Part shown: in pieces, positions 1-7,907 of the stretch
Layout: the number at the start of each line of letters is the position of its first letter
Numbering within the stretch: position 1 is the stretch's first letter
Source of the DNA: Gemmatimonadetes bacterium 13_2_20CM_2_65_7
GTDB lineage: Bacteria; Gemmatimonadota; Gemmatimonadetes; Gemmatimonadales; GWC2-71-9
NCBI GenBank assembly: GCA_001915025.1
Contig: MNDR01000091.1
Span: 1-39,276, forward strand
Direction of reading: 5' to 3'
DNA length: 39,276 bases
Made by a program: the position numbers and the translations under genes
Notes under the pieces: generated by a model
What the model was told of the DNA's origin: nothing
What the model saw: only the letters and a program-made list of their open reading frames with translations
Database searches by the model: none

Positions 1-1071
1 AAGGGTCAACCTCCGCGGGCATGGGTGGAAGTGGCCGTGGATGCCCTCATCGACAACGCCCGCACGATCGCACGAGTCTCGGGCACGCGGCTCCTCCCTG
101 TCGTCAAGGCCAACGCGTACGGGGTCGGAGCCGTCCTTGCATCTACGGCTCTCGAGCAGCTCGATCCCTGGGGTTATGGCGTCGCGACGATCGAAGAAGG
201 CGCGGAGCTGCGCGCCGCGGGAATCACGCGTCCGATTCTCGTCTTCATGCCGACGCGCGCCCAGTTATTTGCTGAATACGAGCGGCACCGCCTGACGCCC
301 GCGCTCGGCGACGCGGGCAGCATTCTCGAATGGACGACACGCGGCGACCGCCCCTTTCATGTCGAGATCGACACGGGGATGGGACGAGCCGGCGTGCGGT
401 GGGACGAGGTGGACGAACTGGGCGAGGCCACCGACACGCCCGCGTTCGAAGGCTGTTACACGCACTTCCACTCCGCCGACCGGACCGACGGCACGGCCGA
501 GGAGCAGCTGGAGCGATTTCAGGCCGCGGTGCGCAGTCTGGTACGCCGGCCCACGCTACTGCACGTCGCAAACAGCGCCGCGGCGCTGCGCGGCAAGCAG
601 TTCGCGTTCGATCTGGTGCGGCCCGGCATCTTCCTGTACGGCGGAGCGCCCGCCGAGCACCTGATGCAGCCACGGCCGGTGGTGAGTGTGCGAGCGCGCG
701 TGCTGAGCGTGCGACGAATCCGCAAGGGTGAGAGCGTGAGCTATGGCGCGAGCTGGATTGCGACACGCGATACCGTCGTCGCGACGCTCGGCATCGGGTA
801 CGCCGACGGGGTGCGGCGCGGCGTAGCCGCCAGTGGCAAGGCGCACGTGCTGCTTCGGGGCCTGCGTTGCCCGATCGTGGGCCTCGTGCAGATGGACCTG
901 ACGATCGTCGACACGGGCACTCTCGAGGTGCAGGTCGGTGACGTCGCGACCATCGTCGGCGAAGACACGAAGCAGCAGATCACGTTGGAGGAATTCTCCG
1001 CGTGGAGCGGAGAGATCGTGCACGAGTTTCTTACGGGACTCGGGAGCCGGTTGCCGCGAGTGGCGGTGTGA
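1..1071 (+). CDS. alr: Alanine racemase (5' partial)
   Basis: PLP enzyme that interconverts L- and D-alanine for peptidoglycan. The frame is open at base 1 and reads RAWVEV just before a GTG at 25. That is the usual start region of this family (R-A-W-x-E-V-x-x-x-A-L), so the true start lies upstream of the window and the GTG at 25 is internal. The PLP lysine is in VVKANAYG (Lys codon 106-108). The second catalytic residue, a Tyr, is in SVSYGASW (about nt 736-759). A C-terminal domain with GIGYADGVRR and LVQMDL follows. Apart from the missing first residues the protein looks complete. The stop overlaps the GTG of deoB by four bases, so the two are probably co-translated. Confidence 0.95.
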   Translation, partial: KGQPPRAWVEVAVDALIDNARTIARVSGTRLLPVVKANAYGVGAVLASTALEQLDPWGYGVATIEEGAELRAAGITRPILVFMPTRAQLFAEYERHRLTPALGDAGSILEWTTRGDRPFHVEIDTGMGRAGVRWDEVDELGEATDTPAFEGCYTHFHSADRTDGTAEEQLERFQAAVRSLVRRPTLLHVANSAAALRGKQFAFDLVRPGIFLYGGAPAEHLMQPRPVVSVRARVLSVRRIRKGESVSYGASWIATRDTVVATLGIGYADGVRRGVAASGKAHVLLRGLRCPIVGLVQMDLTIVDTGTLEVQVGDVATIVGEDTKQQITLEEFSAWSGEIVHEFLTGLGSRLPRVAV

Positions 1072-2240
1072 CAAGACGCGCGGCGATCATCGTCCTCGAC
1101 GGGCTCGGCATCGGTCCCGCGCCGGACACGGCGGCATACGGGGACGAGGGATCGGACACCCTGGGGAATGTCGCCCGCGCTGTTGGCGGGCTGAAATTGC
1201 CGAACCTGGAACGCTTCGGACTAGGGAAGGATCGGCCCATCCCCGGGCTTGCGCCCGGGGTCAGCGTGACGGCCGCTCACGGGATTGCGCAGCCGGCGTC
1301 AGCGGGAAAAGACAGCACCACCGGGCATTGGGAGATCTGCGGCGTTCTCTTGAAGAAAGCGTTTCGCACGTACCCGAAGGGATTCCCGGTTCCGTTGCTC
1401 GACGAATTCGCGCGACGGACGGGGCGCGGCTGGCTCGGCAACAAGGCGGCGTCCGGGACCGCGATCATCGACGAGCTCGGCGCCGAGCATCAACGCACGG
1501 GGAAGTGGATCGTCTATACGTCGGCGGACTCGGTGTTTCAGGTTGCGGCGCACGAGCGTACGGTTCCGCTCGAGGAGTTGTATCGCGCCTGCGCGATCGC
1601 ACGCGAGATGCTGATGGGGGAGCATGCCGTGAGTCGCGTCATCGCCCGGCCGTTCGAAGGCTCGCCTGGGGCGGGGGGCTACCGGCGCACCGCGCATCGG
1701 AAGGATTTTTCGCTTGCGCCCGTCGGGACGACGCTGTTGGACCGCCTCGCGGAAGCGGGCATCGCGCGCGTCGGCATCGGCAAGGTCGACGATTTGTTCG
1801 CGGGACGAAACATCAGCAGCGAGCATACGCCGACGAACCAAGACGCGTATCGCCTGATCGAGCGTGCGTTGGATCAGTTGGAAACGGGATTCGTGTTCGT
1901 CAATGTCATTGAATTCGATCAAACGTGGGGGCACCGCAATGACGTGCCGGGGTTTCACCAGGGTCTCAAGGAGCTGGACGCGTGGGTGCCGCGCCTGCTG
2001 GCCCGGTTGCGCGGGGATGATCTGGTGATGTTGACGGCGGATCACGGCAACGATCCCACAACCCCGTCGACTGATCATTCGCGGGAAGTCGTGCCGCTGC
2101 TCGTGCTTGGTCCGAAGGTGAAGCCCGTTTCACTCGGCACGCGGCGGACGTTTGCCGACATCGGACAGACGGTCGCCGAGTATTTCGGCATCCCGCGGCT
2201 CGCCGCGGGAACCTCGTTTCTGAGTACCGTCTTCGCGTGA
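1068..2240 (+). CDS. deoB: Phosphopentomutase
   Basis: Interconverts (deoxy)ribose-1-phosphate and -5-phosphate, linking nucleoside salvage to the pentose phosphate pathway. The protein is 390 aa, normal for DeoB of the alkaline-phosphatase superfamily. Motifs: the N-terminal metal site VLDGLGIGPAPD, the phospho-acceptor threonine in GKDSTTGHWEI, NVIEFDQTWGHRND, and the C-terminal metal site TADHGNDPTTPSTDHSRE. The GTG start at 1068 gives TRRAAIIVLDG and overlaps the alr stop as GTGA. Starts further upstream would add residues encoded by alr and not typical of DeoB. The next gene, cytidine deaminase, also belongs to nucleoside salvage and is coupled by another GTGA overlap. Confidence 0.95.
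   Translation: MTRRAAIIVLDGLGIGPAPDTAAYGDEGSDTLGNVARAVGGLKLPNLERFGLGKDRPIPGLAPGVSVTAAHGIAQPASAGKDSTTGHWEICGVLLKKAFRTYPKGFPVPLLDEFARRTGRGWLGNKAASGTAIIDELGAEHQRTGKWIVYTSADSVFQVAAHERTVPLEELYRACAIAREMLMGEHAVSRVIARPFEGSPGAGGYRRTAHRKDFSLAPVGTTLLDRLAEAGIARVGIGKVDDLFAGRNISSEHTPTNQDAYRLIERALDQLETGFVFVNVIEFDQTWGHRNDVPGFHQGLKELDAWVPRLLARLRGDDLVMLTADHGNDPTTPSTDHSREVVPLLVLGPKVKPVSLGTRRTFADIGQTVAEYFGIPRLAAGTSFLSTVFA
1241..1260. repeat. GC-rich inverted repeat inside deoB
   Basis: CCCCGGGC, a four-base loop TTGC, then GCCCGGGG: a perfect 8-bp stem inside the coding sequence, encoding PGLAPG. The following bases (TCAGC) extend a match to the CCCCGGG elements in mtaB and comEC. It may be an embedded mobile repeat or just a coding coincidence in GC-rich DNA. 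Confidence 0.4.
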
Positions 2241-2623
2241 GCGATCTCATCGGCCGGGCCCGCGCCGCCATGCGCCACGCGTGGGCACCGTACAGCAACT
2301 TTCACGTCGGCGCGGCCATCGAAGCGAACGACGGCAAGGTATACGTCGGCTGCAATGTCGAAAGCGCGTCTTACGGCCTGACCATTTGCGCTGAGCGGAT
2401 GGCGTTGGGCGCCGCCGTCGTCGGCGGGGCGCGGAAACTGAAGCGCATCGTCGTAACGACGGAGGTCGATCCTCCGGCAGCGCCCTGCGGTGCCTGCCGC
2501 CAGCTACTCGCGGAGTTCGGCATGGATCTGGAAGTGATTGCGGTCGGACCGGCCACAGAACGGCGCTGGACGCTGGCGGCATTGCTGCCCGATGCGTTCA
2601 CCAAAGAGTCGCTCGACCGGTGA
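2237..2623 (+). CDS. cdd: Cytidine deaminase
   Basis: Zinc enzyme that hydrolyses cytidine or deoxycytidine to uridine or deoxyuridine. The protein is 128 aa, the size of the small homotetrameric class. Cys51 in TICAER and Cys84/Cys87 in PCGACRQ are the zinc ligands, and Glu53 is the proton shuttle. YSNFHVGAA and CNVESAS form the nucleoside pocket. The GTG start at 2237 overlaps the deoB stop as GTGA, which fits a deoB-cdd salvage unit. The stop overlaps the next gene in the same way. All family landmarks are present. Confidence 0.95.
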   Translation: MSDLIGRARAAMRHAWAPYSNFHVGAAIEANDGKVYVGCNVESASYGLTICAERMALGAAVVGGARKLKRIVVTTEVDPPAAPCGACRQLLAEFGMDLEVIAVGPATERRWTLAALLPDAFTKESLDR

Positions 2624-3945
2624 CGCGACCACTCACCTGGCTGCTCTTCCTGCTGAGCGCGGGAATCGTGTCCTGCACCGAAGAAGCCACAGCACCCGGC
2701 CGGTGTCCGAACTTTTGTCCGGGCGGCACCACCGACATCAAGGACACGATCTTCACCGACGTGATCCAGCGAGACTCGAGCTACCGCGGCTACCTGCCGC
2801 CCTATGCGGCCGAAGCGATGGCCGCCGCCGATCTGCCCAACATGGACAGCCGCGCGTTGGTCGTGCTGCCGCACAACATGATCACGACCGTCCACACATC
2901 GTCCACGGACACCACGTCGGTGCCCATTGTCGTCGACTCATCGAGATTCCGGCTCACGATTCTGCGTCGCGATACCAGCGCGACGAATCTGAAACTGCGG
3001 GTCTACAGACTGCCGATCACCACCGACTCGAACTCGACGTTTGCGTCGCTCGATCCGGACTTCACCGCGGCGCCGATCGACACCGTGAACGTGAGCCAGC
3101 TGCTGGCGCGGCCGCCGATCGTCGATACCGCGAAAGCCGACAGCGCGAACCGCAGAATCTTCGGCGATACCACCCGCACCGATTCGGCAGGACACATCCT
3201 CACGGTCGCCGACAGCGGAAGGACGCTGACGCTCTATTTCCACTTCGACACGCTCCAGGCACCGTTCGTGGCCGCGGATTCGGGACAGCTCGCGTTCGGT
3301 TTCCGGGTGGCGGCCGATTCCTTTGCTTCCGCCTCGCTCGGCTCCACCGAATCGGCGCATAGTCCCCTCATGCAGTGGTTCTTCCATCATACGATTCACG
3401 ACACGACCGGTGTGAAACCCGATAGCAACGTCTACGACAACCGGCTGCGCACGCCGCTGTTCGACAGCTTCGTGTTCAATCCGCCGACGGCTCCACTCGA
3501 CAGCAATCTGGCGGTGGGCGGCGCGCCGTCCGCGCGCAGCCTGGTCCGGGTCAAGCTGCCGAAATTCCTGCACGACAGCCTCGATGTCGTCCGTGCGACC
3601 GCGATCTTCGTGCCGGTCGCGCCGGTCGTCGGAGCGCCGAGCGACTCGTTCAGCATCCTGGTGCGTCCCATCCTCACGGACTTAGGCGGGAAATCGCCGC
3701 TGAGCAGCGCGTTCAGCGCGACCCGAACCATCCATATCGGCACGGCGGATACGGTGACGATCGAGTTGACCGATCTGGTACGCGCGTGGGCGCAAGATAC
3801 GACCGCTCAGACGGCATTCTTCCTGGCCCACGTCCCGGAGGCCGCATCCTTTACCGAGATCCGATTCTATTCGTCTCGCGCGCCCGGGTTTCGGCCGGCA
3901 TTGCATATCACGTACGTGAAGCGCTTCCCATTCGGGACTCCATGA
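2620..3945 (+). CDS. Lipoprotein, DNRLRE-like C-terminus
   Basis: Predicted exported lipoprotein of 441 aa with no firm functional assignment. Residues 1-19 form a lipoprotein signal (hydrophobic WLLFLLSAG, then IVSC with Cys19 as the lipidation site). The mature part is rich in Ser, Thr, Asp and Ala, with many short beta-prone stretches. The last ~60 residues read ITDLVRAW-like then FFLAHV, IRFYSSRAPGFRPALHITYV. This resembles the end of DNRLRE-type beta-sandwich domains found in bacterial surface and carbohydrate-binding proteins; that is family resemblance by eye only. The GTG start overlaps cdd, and the stop overlaps the following barrel-like gene as ATGA. The pair may therefore form an envelope module. 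Confidence 0.75.
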   Translation: MTRPLTWLLFLLSAGIVSCTEEATAPGRCPNFCPGGTTDIKDTIFTDVIQRDSSYRGYLPPYAAEAMAAADLPNMDSRALVVLPHNMITTVHTSSTDTTSVPIVVDSSRFRLTILRRDTSATNLKLRVYRLPITTDSNSTFASLDPDFTAAPIDTVNVSQLLARPPIVDTAKADSANRRIFGDTTRTDSAGHILTVADSGRTLTLYFHFDTLQAPFVAADSGQLAFGFRVAADSFASASLGSTESAHSPLMQWFFHHTIHDTTGVKPDSNVYDNRLRTPLFDSFVFNPPTAPLDSNLAVGGAPSARSLVRVKLPKFLHDSLDVVRATAIFVPVAPVVGAPSDSFSILVRPILTDLGGKSPLSSAFSATRTIHIGTADTVTIELTDLVRAWAQDTTAQTAFFLAHVPEAASFTEIRFYSSRAPGFRPALHITYVKRFPFGTP

Positions 3946-5075
3946 AAGCGGCGGTTCGGCGGTTCGGCGGTTGGGCGGTTAGAACTGCAGTCGCGGCGGG
4001 GGCCATCATGTTTTTCCAACCGCCCAACCGCCTAACCGCCCAAGACTCGCAATTTGGCATCCGCGGTCTTGGCACACCTGGGAAGTGGGAGAGCGTCCGC
4101 GCCCGCTCCACCGGTGGCGCGTTTGCTCCGTTCGATCCGTTCTCGCCGTTGATCGACGCACCGCTGGGCGACATACGGCGCATGAGCGCAAGCATCACGA
4201 CCGGGACGTCGTGGCGCTCCGTCGCGGTCGACTCCGGCAACACCTCGCTCCGCGGTACGCGCTTCCCGGCGCTCGTGCTCGCCGGCCCCGCGACGCGACG
4301 CATCGTCATTGGTGGCGGTTTTTCGACCTACCTCGACCGCACCTTCGGCATTCTCACGCACGATACGATCGTCTTGCGTGGCGTCCCACAGCCGATTACG
4401 GATCTGCTCCAGAGTGACGGCGCCGTGACCGATCTGCGAATCGCGGCGGCGAGTCGCGTCAGCAACTGGCTCACGCTCGGCGCCGGATTTCATCTCTTGA
4501 CGGGCTCGGCGCGCATGATTGCCACTCGCACCTTCACGGACACTGCCTATCGCACGTCCACGTCGCGCGACGAAGTGGCGTACTCGGGAAAGGGCGGCTC
4601 ATTCAGCGCGCTGATCGATCTGAGCCGGGATCTTCGGATCGCGGGTTGGTATCGCGTCGATTCGAAGCTGCGCGCCGATCTGAACGGCCGTACCGCTGCG
4701 GAGAACGATCTGCCGCCAACCTACGGCGCCGGCATTCAGTGGCGCGCGGGCGGTCAGGCGATCGTGGCTGCAACGGCATCGTGGCGGAATTGGGCCAGCG
4801 TCCACGCAACGCCCGATGCGCATAACACCTTCAACTGGTCGTTCGGCGCCGAACTGGGCTCCACCGCGCCGCTCCGGTTCGGTGTCCGTGGGGGGCAGTT
4901 GCCGTTCGCTGTCGGGCAGACGCCCACTGAGGTTGGGTTCTCCGGTGGGCTGGGCCGCCAATTCTCGGGCGGTCGGGGCCGGCTCGACCTGGGCATCGAG
5001 CGGCTGCAGCGCAAAGGCGCCGGGCTCACGGAACGGGTGTGGACGCTCCTGCTGGGGCTGACTGTGCGGCCGTGA
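3942..5075 (+). CDS. Exported beta-barrel-like protein
   Basis: Predicted outer-membrane protein of 377 aa. The start ATG at 3942 overlaps the previous stop as ATGA. The first ~35 residues are an odd signal region: a basic stretch RRFGGWAVR, a hydrophobic core VAAGAIMFF, then PPNRLTAQ-DSQFG with a plausible cleavage after AQ. Most of this is encoded by the GGCGGTTN repeat and its inverted copy (3950-4043). After that the protein alternates hydrophobic and polar residues with frequent Gly and Arg (GLGTPGKWESVRARSTGGAF, LTLGAGFHLLTGSA), and ends in WTLLLGLTVRP. The alternating pattern and hydrophobic end are typical of FadL/porin-like barrels. Its function is unknown. Confidence 0.75.
   Translation: MKAAVRRFGGWAVRTAVAAGAIMFFQPPNRLTAQDSQFGIRGLGTPGKWESVRARSTGGAFAPFDPFSPLIDAPLGDIRRMSASITTGTSWRSVAVDSGNTSLRGTRFPALVLAGPATRRIVIGGGFSTYLDRTFGILTHDTIVLRGVPQPITDLLQSDGAVTDLRIAAASRVSNWLTLGAGFHLLTGSARMIATRTFTDTAYRTSTSRDEVAYSGKGGSFSALIDLSRDLRIAGWYRVDSKLRADLNGRTAAENDLPPTYGAGIQWRAGGQAIVAATASWRNWASVHATPDAHNTFNWSFGAELGSTAPLRFGVRGGQLPFAVGQTPTEVGFSGGLGRQFSGGRGRLDLGIERLQRKGAGLTERVWTLLLGLTVRP
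3950..4043. repeat. GGCGGTTN repeats, facing inverted arms
   Basis: The left arm, 3950-3981, is four tandem copies of an 8-mer: GGCGGTTC, GGCGGTTC, GGCGGTTG, GGCGGTTA. About 34 bp later, 4016-4043 carries the reverse complement (CCAACCGC, CCAACCGC, CTAACCGC, CCAA). Together they could form a long hairpin. The whole element lies in frame in the signal-peptide part of the 3942 gene. Four copies of the same 8-mer recur at 16746-16777 in an unrelated gene, so this is a dispersed family. Confidence 0.85.
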
Positions 5076-6298
5076 ACGTCTACTTCCACACGTTCGGATG
5101 CAAGGCGAACCAGTACGACACCGATCTGGTTCGCCAGGCCTTCAGCGATGGCGGCGCCACCGTCGTCGACGATCCTTCGCACGCTGATCTCGCCGTCATC
5201 AATTCCTGCACCGTGACACACGAAAGCGAAGTCAAGCTGCGGCGCTTCGTGCGCCACGTGGCGAAGAGCGGGACCGCGCAGACGATCGTGATGGGATGCG
5301 CGGCCGCGCTGGACGACGGCACGATCGCGGCGCTGCCGGCGGTACGTGCGGTCGTACCGAATGCGGATCCGATCATGGTGTTGCGTGCGGCAGGTTTTCC
5401 GTCGGTTGTAGGGGCGCAGCATGCTGCGCCCCTACTTCGCGCAGGTAGATCCCGCGCGTTACTCAAAATCCAGGACGGCTGCGACGAGCATTGCACGTTC
5501 TGCGCGACCACGATTGCTCGCGGCAACAACCGGTCGCGGTCCGTCGCGGAGCTCGTACGAGAAGCGCGCGAGCTGGCTGAGCATCACGCGGAAATTGTCT
5601 TGACCGGCGTGCATATCGGGACATATGGGCAAGAGGCGAACCAGGGTGTGTTGACCCCGGGCACCCTAGGTACTCTCCTCGAGGCCCTCATCACTGCTGT
5701 TCCCTCGGTGCGTTTCCGCCTGTCGTCGGTCGAAGCCACCGAAGTCGACGACACGCTCGCCCGGCTCTTGATCGAAGCGCCGCGGAGTGTGGCCGCGCAT
5801 CTGCACGCGCCACTGCAGTCGGGGTCCAATCGCATCCTCAAAAGGATGGGGCGACACTGGTATACGGCGGATACCTATCGCGCGCGCATCGAATGGCTGG
5901 CCATGCGGTTGCCGGTGTTCGGTCTCGGTGCGGACGTGATTGCCGGTTTTCCGGGAGAGACAGAGGCCGATCATCACGCCTCACTCACGCTTTTACACGC
6001 CTTGCCGTTCACGTATCTGCACGTCTTCCCATTCTCGGTTCGCCCCGACGCTCCCGCAGCGAAGCTCCCGGGGCAGGTCCCGCCTGACATCATACGCGAG
6101 CGCGCGCGTGAGCTGCGCGACCTTGGCGAATCGAAGGCCGCCGCGTATCGGGCAACCCGGGCCGGACAGGCCGCCGATGGCGTGGTGTCGGGCCGGCAGG
6201 GAGGCCGGGTCGAGGTCCTGACGCAGGATTACCTGAGTGTCTATGTTCGTAGCGAAGCGTGGAGTGGTCGTCCCAGGTTCGAGGTCGTGATCGACTGA
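5072..6298 (+). CDS. mtaB: tRNA (t6A37) methylthiotransferase MtaB
   Basis: Radical-SAM methylthiotransferase that adds the 2-methylthio group to t6A at position 37 of ANN-decoding tRNAs. It is 408 aa. The N-terminal UPF0004 domain has the three auxiliary-cluster cysteines Cys10 (FGCKANQYD), Cys46 (NSCTVT) and Cys76 (MGCAA). The radical-SAM triad is Cys137, Cys141, Cys144 (CDEHCTFC), followed by LTGVHIGTYG and LQSGSNRILKRM, and a C-terminal TRAM-like stretch. FGCKANQYD and LTGVHIGTYG fit MtaB better than MiaB. Start: GTG 5072, overlapping the previous stop as GTGA. Two apparent insertions relative to family members coincide with repeats: VVGAQHAAPLLRAG before the radical-SAM domain and NQGVLTPGTLG after GTYG. 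Confidence 0.92.
   Translation: MNVYFHTFGCKANQYDTDLVRQAFSDGGATVVDDPSHADLAVINSCTVTHESEVKLRRFVRHVAKSGTAQTIVMGCAAALDDGTIAALPAVRAVVPNADPIMVLRAAGFPSVVGAQHAAPLLRAGRSRALLKIQDGCDEHCTFCATTIARGNNRSRSVAELVREARELAEHHAEIVLTGVHIGTYGQEANQGVLTPGTLGTLLEALITAVPSVRFRLSSVEATEVDDTLARLLIEAPRSVAAHLHAPLQSGSNRILKRMGRHWYTADTYRARIEWLAMRLPVFGLGADVIAGFPGETEADHHASLTLLHALPFTYLHVFPFSVRPDAPAAKLPGQVPPDIIRERARELRDLGESKAAAYRATRAGQAADGVVSGRQGGRVEVLTQDYLSVYVRSEAWSGRPRFEVVID
5408..5435. repeat. Perfect 28-bp palindrome inside mtaB
   Basis: GTAGGGGCGCAGCA is followed directly by its exact reverse complement TGCTGCGCCCCTAC, with no spacer. It is in frame and encodes VGAQHAAPLL in the linker between the UPF0004 and radical-SAM domains of MtaB. 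From memory, the same core occurs as a dispersed repeat in other environmental bacteria; that was not searched here. Confidence 0.85.
5648..5662. repeat. GTGTTGACCCCGGGC element in mtaB
   Basis: This 15-mer matches the reverse complement of 8150-8164 in comEC at 13 of 15 positions. It also shares TGACCCCGGGC with the minus strand of deoB around 1252-1262. It encodes VLTPG in what looks like an extra loop after GTYG. It is a probable member of a short dispersed repeat family, with moderate support because GC-rich words recur by chance. Confidence 0.45.
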
Positions 6299-7617
6299 TG
6301 CCGCGCGCGCCGCGGATTTACATCGAGACCTACGGCTGCCAGATGAACGTTTCGGACTCCGAGCTGATGTTCGGAGTGCTGGGACGTGAAGGGTACGTGC
6401 GCACCGAAGATCCGGCGGAGGCGGACGTGCTGCTCGTCAACACCTGCGCCGTACGCGATCACGCCGAACAGCGGGTGCTGGGGCGAATGGGCGAGCTGAA
6501 GCGCTACAAGCGGCCTGGAGATGTCCTGGGCGTCGTGGGTTGTATGGCGCAGCGCCTCGGTCCGAAGCTGCTCGAGCGCGTCCCGCAGGTGGACCTGGTG
6601 ATCGGCCCCGACGGCTATCGCGGCCTGCCAGAGCTCATTGCGCGCGCGCGCGAGGGCGAGCGCGCCGCCGAGACCACGTTCCGGAGCTGGGAGCACTACG
6701 AAGACGTTCCTCCCGTTCGCGAGCGGCAGGTTTCCGCGTTCGTCACAGTACAGCGTGGCTGCGATTATCGGTGCACGTTCTGCATCGTTCCGATGACGCG
6801 CGGGCCGGAACGGAGCCGCAAGTTGGCGGACGTCGTGCGTGAGGTCTCCGGGTTGGCGGAGTCCGGCACCAGCGAGGTCACGCTTCTTGGGCAGACGGTC
6901 AACAGTTATCACGATGGCGACCACGACTTTGCCGACCTGCTGCGCGCAGTCGGCGCAGTGGCAGGCATTCGCCGCCTGCGCTTTACGTCGCCCTATGCGA
7001 CCGATTTCACGCCGCGCGTACTTGCCGCGATGGCCGAAACGCCCGCCGTCTGCGAGCACGTGCACTTGCCGGTGCAGAGCGGCAGCTCGCGAACGCTCAA
7101 GCGCATGCTGCGCCGCTATGATCGTGAGGCGTACCTCGAGGTCGTGCGCGCTCTACGGGAAGCGATACCCGGCATCGCGCTGTCGACCGACATCATCGTG
7201 GGATTCCCAGGCGAGACGGAAGCGGACTTCGCCGAAACGCTGTCGCTGGTCGAGCAGGTGGCATTCGACGACGCGTACACCTTCAAGTACTCGGTACGCG
7301 AAGGCACGCCGGCCGTGCGAATCAAGGATCACGTCGCGGAAGAGATCAAGACGGAGCGCATCGGGCGGCTCATTCAGGTCGTGCGGCACGTCGCGAAGCA
7401 GAAGAACATCGCACTCGTCGGGACGACACACGACGTCCTGGTCGAGGGGCCGGCCAAGCGTGGCGGGTTGTTGCAGGCCCGCACGCGCACGAACAAGATC
7501 GCGCTGCTGGAAGGTCCGACGGACTGGATCGGCACGTACGTCAACGTTCGCTTCACAGGCACGACCGGATCGACCTTCACGGCCATGCGAGAAGCACTCG
7601 TCGAGTCGTGGCAGTAA
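6298..7617 (+). CDS. miaB: tRNA-2-methylthio-i6A37 methylthiotransferase MiaB
   Basis: Radical-SAM enzyme that converts i6A37 of UNN-decoding tRNAs into ms2i6A. It is 439 aa. Cys14 (ETYGCQMN), Cys50 (VNTCAVRDHAE) and Cys82 (VGCMAQR) hold the auxiliary 4Fe-4S cluster. Cys155, Cys159 and Cys162 (CDYRCTFC) hold the SAM cluster, followed by VPMTRGPERSR, LLGQTVNSY and LPVQSGSSRTLKRM. A TRAM domain occupies the last ~65 residues. YGCQMN and LGQTVNSY are MiaB signatures. The ATG at 6298 shares one base with the mtaB stop (TGATG). Having both methylthiotransferases head to tail suggests joint expression of tRNA position-37 modification. Confidence 0.95.
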   Translation: MPRAPRIYIETYGCQMNVSDSELMFGVLGREGYVRTEDPAEADVLLVNTCAVRDHAEQRVLGRMGELKRYKRPGDVLGVVGCMAQRLGPKLLERVPQVDLVIGPDGYRGLPELIARAREGERAAETTFRSWEHYEDVPPVRERQVSAFVTVQRGCDYRCTFCIVPMTRGPERSRKLADVVREVSGLAESGTSEVTLLGQTVNSYHDGDHDFADLLRAVGAVAGIRRLRFTSPYATDFTPRVLAAMAETPAVCEHVHLPVQSGSSRTLKRMLRRYDREAYLEVVRALREAIPGIALSTDIIVGFPGETEADFAETLSLVEQVAFDDAYTFKYSVREGTPAVRIKDHVAEEIKTERIGRLIQVVRHVAKQKNIALVGTTHDVLVEGPAKRGGLLQARTRTNKIALLEGPTDWIGTYVNVRFTGTTGSTFTAMREALVESWQ

Positions 7618-7892
7618 CCAATGTGACGTTCGAGGTCGTGCAGCGCGAATACCGCAGTCTGCGCGACGGTTTCCCCAAGTTTTGTGGCTGCGACACGTGC
7701 CGCGGCGATGTGCTCGTATACGCGCTCAATCGCCTGGCCCCGCATTACGTTGCCACGCGCCAGGGAGAGATTCTCACCGAGTTGTCACTAGCGAGCGACC
7801 AGGAAAAAGCGAAGCTCGACGTGGCGCTGCTCGAAGGATTCCGCAAAGTCGCCCTCGCGCCTCGCTGCGGAGCAAAACCCAGCCAGCTGTAG
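7608..7892 (+). CDS. ComFB-family protein
   Basis: Small protein of 94 aa resembling the late-competence ComFB family. The family core is clear: a tyrosine-containing helix (VVQREYRSLRD), then FPKFCGCDTCRGDV with Cys26, Cys28 and Cys31 as likely metal ligands, then YALNRLAPHYVATRQGE. ComFB lies in the comF operon of Bacillus, where its role is unclear. Related cyanobacterial proteins have been described as cyclic-dinucleotide receptors. The GTG at 7608 overlaps the miaB end by 10 bp. It sits directly upstream of comEC, which strengthens a link to DNA uptake or its control, though no function is proven here. Confidence 0.85.
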   Translation: MAVTNVTFEVVQREYRSLRDGFPKFCGCDTCRGDVLVYALNRLAPHYVATRQGEILTELSLASDQEKAKLDVALLEGFRKVALAPRCGAKPSQL

Positions 7893-7907
7893 TCTGAGGC
7901 GGCCTCC

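Noticed and set aside
25-27. GTG at 25 as the alanine racemase start
   Set aside because: The frame stays open to base 1, and the residues before it (RAWV) belong to the conserved N-terminus.
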